This document shows positions 7,165 through 9,561 of a stretch of 9,561 bases of DNA, piece by piece; position 1 is the first letter of the stretch; the number at the start of each line of letters is the position of its first letter. A program made the translations under genes and the position numbers. The notes below the pieces were generated by a model. That model was given only the letters and a program-made list of their open reading frames with translations. It searched no databases and was not told the origin of the DNA. The DNA lies in assembly GCA_035513345.1 (NCBI GenBank), contig DATKCF010000027.1, positions 1 through 9,561 of the forward strand, written 5' to 3'. Source of the DNA: DATKCF01 sp035513345 (lineage in GTDB: Bacteria; Gemmatimonadota; Gemmatimonadetes; Longimicrobiales; RSA9).

Positions 7165-8070
7165 CTACTCGAGTAGCGATCGCACATCCCGCCAGGCGAA
7201 AGCGCCGGAGAACAGGCCGCGTTCGTCGTACAATCGCTCCCCTCCCATGTGGTCGAAAAAGCTCACCGTTGGGTTGCTGAGTTCTGCGAAGAGGACGAAC
7301 GAGTCGATTCCGCGTTCGAGGAATCTGCGCGCCGTCTCGGCCAGCATTCGCCGGCCCAGACCGAGTCCATGGTACTCCCAGCGCAGGTAGATCTTGCTCA
7401 ACTCCCCCGCGAACTCGCCGTCATGAGGACGACCCCAGGTGAAGCCGACCAACCGCCCATGCTGGTCTTCCAGGATCAGCACGAAGTCCCGGCGTTGCTC
7501 CTTGCGGAACACCTCGTTCCATTGCCAGCAGCGCGTCGCGACCGTTGGACCCCCGGTCGTCCGGTAGGTCGCGTTCCACGTCGTGACGTGCAACTCGGCG
7601 AGCGCGGGAATGTCGGACACGACGGCGTCACGGAACAGGATCGAGTCCAGTGATTCGCTACGGTCGCGAAGCCGCTGCCTGTTGCGGTCCCCACGTGGTC
7701 GAAAGAGAGCATTCCAGGATCGTTTGGTAGTAGCGATGCCCGGCTTGAGCCGATCCAGCAGCGTCACCCGGGGCGGCTTGTATTCCTCGACCCGGACCAG
7801 GTCAGCCGTGCCTTGCAGTTCCCCGTACCTGTACATCAGACGAAGCGTTCGCCCGTCGAGACGGCCGTCGATCCGAAACGGAATCATCGCGCCGTCTGTT
7901 GCGGTGACATCCCCTTCGAGATGAACTGCTCCGGTGGATGAGTCGAACCGTCCATGTCGAATCAGTGCGTCCTGCCTGCCGGGATTCACGACACCGCGAA
8001 CCACGCCATCAGGCTCCGCGACGATGTCGAGCAACACCTCGGAAGGCTTGCCCCAGCGTCCCGTTATCAT
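7165..8070 (-). CDS. GNAT-family N-acetyltransferase with an N-terminal beta-rich domain
   Basis: The protein has 301 residues and two parts. Residues about 1-95 look like a small all-beta domain with alternating hydrophobic strands and G-D turns (ITGRWGKPSEVLLDIV, FRIDGRLDGRTLRLMY), similar in style to beta domains attached to secreted hydrolases; this likeness is my impression, not a match. A basic linker covers about 96-140. Residues 144-300 are a GNAT fold: strand LFRDAVVSDIPALAELH, acetyl-CoA loop region LSKIYLRWEYHGLGLGRRML at 224-243, and the C-terminal NPTVSFFDHMGGERLYD at 266-282. The loop's usual Q/R-x-x-G-x-G/A begins with H234 here. There is no signal peptide, so it is probably cytoplasmic. 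ATG 8070 lies 24 nt after the lipoprotein stop, in the same frame, with only a weak AGG as ribosome site; coupling to the upstream gene is likely. The acetylated substrate is unknown. Confidence 0.85.
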   Translation of the reverse strand: MITGRWGKPSEVLLDIVAEPDGVVRGVVNPGRQDALIRHGRFDSSTGAVHLEGDVTATDGAMIPFRIDGRLDGRTLRLMYRYGELQGTADLVRVEEYKPPRVTLLDRLKPGIATTKRSWNALFRPRGDRNRQRLRDRSESLDSILFRDAVVSDIPALAELHVTTWNATYRTTGGPTVATRCWQWNEVFRKEQRRDFVLILEDQHGRLVGFTWGRPHDGEFAGELSKIYLRWEYHGLGLGRRMLAETARRFLERGIDSFVLFAELSNPTVSFFDHMGGERLYDERGLFSGAFAWRDVRSLLE

Positions 8071-8094
8071 GGGAAACCTGCGGTCGGCACAGGT

Positions 8095-9273
8095 CTATCG
8101 CTCGATGCGGTAGCGCACGATGCTGACCAGGTCGAACTCGTCGGTCTCGGTCATCCAGACGTGTGTGGCCGTCGCGTTCTGGACGCGCGATCGAGGCGGC
8201 AACGGGACTGTCGAAACGAGAGTGCCGTGCGCATCGAGTACGATGGCTTCGGTGCCGTCGGCGGTGGCGCGCATCGTCAGCCAGGTCGTGCTGTCGAGTG
8301 CGAGCATGACCCGCTCGACGGGTGTGTAGACGGCGGGCATCCGTTCGCGTGCCAGCGCCTGGAAGCGCGAGGGATCGGACCCTTCCTCGCGCGGCTGGCC
8401 GGGGGGCGCCATGGCCGCGATCGCGCTGTCGACTGCGGCCGGCGGGATGGCTTCGCCGGGCGAGGAATAGTCGCGCGCGAACAGCAGTTCACCGTCTGCA
8501 TCGAGGACGGTCAGCGAGTACGTGGCATCGGCCGTGCTCTGGTCCGCCGTAAGGAACGCGATCCGGCTGCCATCGACGGCGAACACGAGCTGCGGCTGAA
8601 GCGCGAACGGAATGTGTTGCGACAGCCCGGCGATCGTTACCTCCCAGCGCTCGTCTTCGTATTGTGGCGGCTCGGCGATGATACGCGCGGACCCGTCCGG
8701 CGCGAGCGAGAGTATGCGCCGGGACGAGGTTCCGGTTGCTGATGGCGGACCGACACCGACGTGCGCGATTCCGAGAATGTCGCCGCTGGTGGAACCGGAG
8801 TATGCGATGAAGAATCGGAACGTGGTGTCGGCCGCCGTCGCGCTCAACGCGGTCGGGGCCATCGGGCCCGGCAACGGCACGGTCCGGACGACGGCGCCTG
8901 CCGCGTCGATGTATGTCACGCGGCGCTGCCGCTGGTCGTCGACCATCAGCGTGTCGCCGATCCACGTCATTGCGCCGAGGTGCTGGAACTCGCCGGGTCC
9001 GCCGCCTTGCCTGCCCACGGAGGCGATGAGGCTGCCGGCCGGATCGTACAGCCGCACCTCCATGTCCTGGGGCAGCGCGATCGCCATTCGACCGTCCTCG
9101 CCCACCGCGACCCTACCGACGAGCGAGAAGTCTTCCGCATTCGCGTCGAGTCGCAGATCCTCAATCAGGCGCAGGCGGGGCGGCGTATCGTCCGGTTGTG
9201 CCGTGTCGGGCGCATCGGCACGGCCGCAGCCCGTCAGGAGCGCCAACGACAGGATCGTGATTCGACGGGTCAT
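8095..9273 (-). CDS. Lipoprotein with six-bladed beta-propeller fold
   Basis: The product has 392 residues. Residues 1-16 (MTRRITILSLALLTGC) are a lipoprotein signal with lipobox LTGC, so C16 should be lipidated and the protein anchored in the envelope. From about residue 33 the chain has repeated propeller-blade strands: VAVGEDGRMAIALPQDMEVRLYD, then the family motif GRQGGGPGEF at 87-96, then DTLMVDDQRQRRVTYID, and the closing DLVSIVRYRIER. Proteins of this 6-bladed beta-propeller family are abundant in Gemmatimonadota; their ligands are mostly unknown. The reading frame is open back to 9468, but I choose ATG 9273 because it places the lipobox correctly. No good Shine-Dalgarno precedes it. 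The acetyltransferase gene follows after 24 nt in the same frame and is probably co-transcribed. Confidence 0.88.
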   Translation of the reverse strand: MTRRITILSLALLTGCGRADAPDTAQPDDTPPRLRLIEDLRLDANAEDFSLVGRVAVGEDGRMAIALPQDMEVRLYDPAGSLIASVGRQGGGPGEFQHLGAMTWIGDTLMVDDQRQRRVTYIDAAGAVVRTVPLPGPMAPTALSATAADTTFRFFIAYSGSTSGDILGIAHVGVGPPSATGTSSRRILSLAPDGSARIIAEPPQYEDERWEVTIAGLSQHIPFALQPQLVFAVDGSRIAFLTADQSTADATYSLTVLDADGELLFARDYSSPGEAIPPAAVDSAIAAMAPPGQPREEGSDPSRFQALARERMPAVYTPVERVMLALDSTTWLTMRATADGTEAIVLDAHGTLVSTVPLPPRSRVQNATATHVWMTETDEFDLVSIVRYRIER

Positions 9274-9421
9274 CGCTGTCTGGGGTCCAGTTCTCCATCT
9301 TCCGCGTGCCGCGATCGCGCTACATCCGGCAGTGGCATGACCGTCGGCCGGCAGGTAGCTTGCACATGACGGCGCCACCGGCCGTGCGAGCCGTTCCTCA
9401 CGAAGCTGGAGTACATGGACC

Positions 9422-9561
9422 ATGGCGAAAAGAAAGCAGACCTGGGAACGGGCGGCAAGGAAACGCAAGGCGCTGCGCGCGATGAAGAAACGGTCACGTC
9501 GCGAAGCCGCCGCGGTCGCGCCTGCATCGAAGACCTCGAAGCCTCCGAAGCCTCCGAAGCC
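9422..9561 (+). CDS. Small, highly basic Lys/Arg/Ala/Pro-rich protein, 3' end missing
   Basis: From ATG 9422 the plus strand is open to the window edge for 46 codons. The product starts MAKRKQTWERAARKRKALRAM and continues with KKRSRREAAA and a KPPKPPKP tail encoded by a 9-bp repeat (CCGAAGCCT). A GGAG at 9408-9411 lies 10 nt before the start. The composition resembles histone H1-like or other nucleic-acid-binding tails, but no family is recognised. It would be the only plus-strand gene and is divergent from the lipoprotein gene, with 148 bp between the starts. An alternative overlapping frame from ATG 9415 is also open, so the call is tentative. Confidence 0.45.
   Translation, partial: MAKRKQTWERAARKRKALRAMKKRSRREAAAVAPASKTSKPPKPPK

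Noticed and set aside
7164..7177. Perfect 14-bp palindrome GCTACTCGAGTAGC at the acetyltransferase stop codon
   Set aside because: It is short, includes the stop codon and its Leu-Glu codons, and has no T-run after it on the minus strand, so it is not a convincing terminator or operator.
6753..7187. Minus-strand ORFs of 144 and 98 residues across the 61-bp repeats
   Set aside because: The 61-bp period shifts frame at each copy, and the ORFs overlap the PadR gene and acetyltransferase end in other frames.
9274..9468. 65-residue N-terminal extension of the propeller lipoprotein ORF
   Set aside because: The lipoprotein signal begins at ATG 9273, and an upstream extension would bury the lipobox.

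Overview
The window is visibly GC-rich, and almost every gene lies on the minus strand. The gene content points to Gemmatimonadota or a neighbouring Acidobacteria-like lineage. The markers are a PadR regulator fused by overlap to an orphan ADOP-type FtsX/MacB permease, a TonB-dependent receptor with an N-terminal carboxypeptidase-regulatory-like domain and the plug motif LPQPDRNFLNFAGLAPGI, and a lipoprotein beta-propeller with the motif GRQGGGPGEF. The taxon is inferred from these family habits; no marker gene is present.

Layout, read in the direction of transcription (right to left). (a) 8095-9273, a lipoprotein six-bladed beta-propeller, is followed 24 nt later and in the same reading frame by 7165-8070, a beta-domain plus GNAT acetyltransferase protein. 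(b) 6898-7164 is a gene-poor gap. It holds a 61-bp tandem repeat (2.3 copies) and an AT-rich patch that is the likely promoter region of the next unit. (c) 6565-6897 (PadR repressor) and 3776-6568 (930-residue ADOP permease) overlap by 4 nt as GTGA and form one regulated transporter unit. (d) 3416-3775 is a 360-bp gap. It holds two opposed arrays of a 13-bp unit that make a long imperfect hairpin, then a strong sigma70-like promoter and two LacI-type operators. (e) 2396-3415 encodes a LacI/GalR-family repressor. It is followed after 85 nt by 1-2310, a TonB-dependent outer-membrane receptor that runs off the left edge. On the plus strand, 9422-9561 may be the start of a small, very basic protein that is cut by the right edge.

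How they may work together: the LacI-family repressor probably controls its own promoter through an operator lying across the transcription start. Since the receptor follows on the same strand, the pair looks like a self-regulated uptake unit for a carbohydrate-type ligand (inference). The PadR-ADOP pair is the standard Acidobacteria/Gemmatimonadota arrangement of a regulator with its membrane permease, and no ATPase gene is nearby. No CRISPR array, tRNA, rRNA, transposase or phage gene was seen. The least explained items are the two repeat structures, the acetyltransferase fusion and the basic right-edge ORF.
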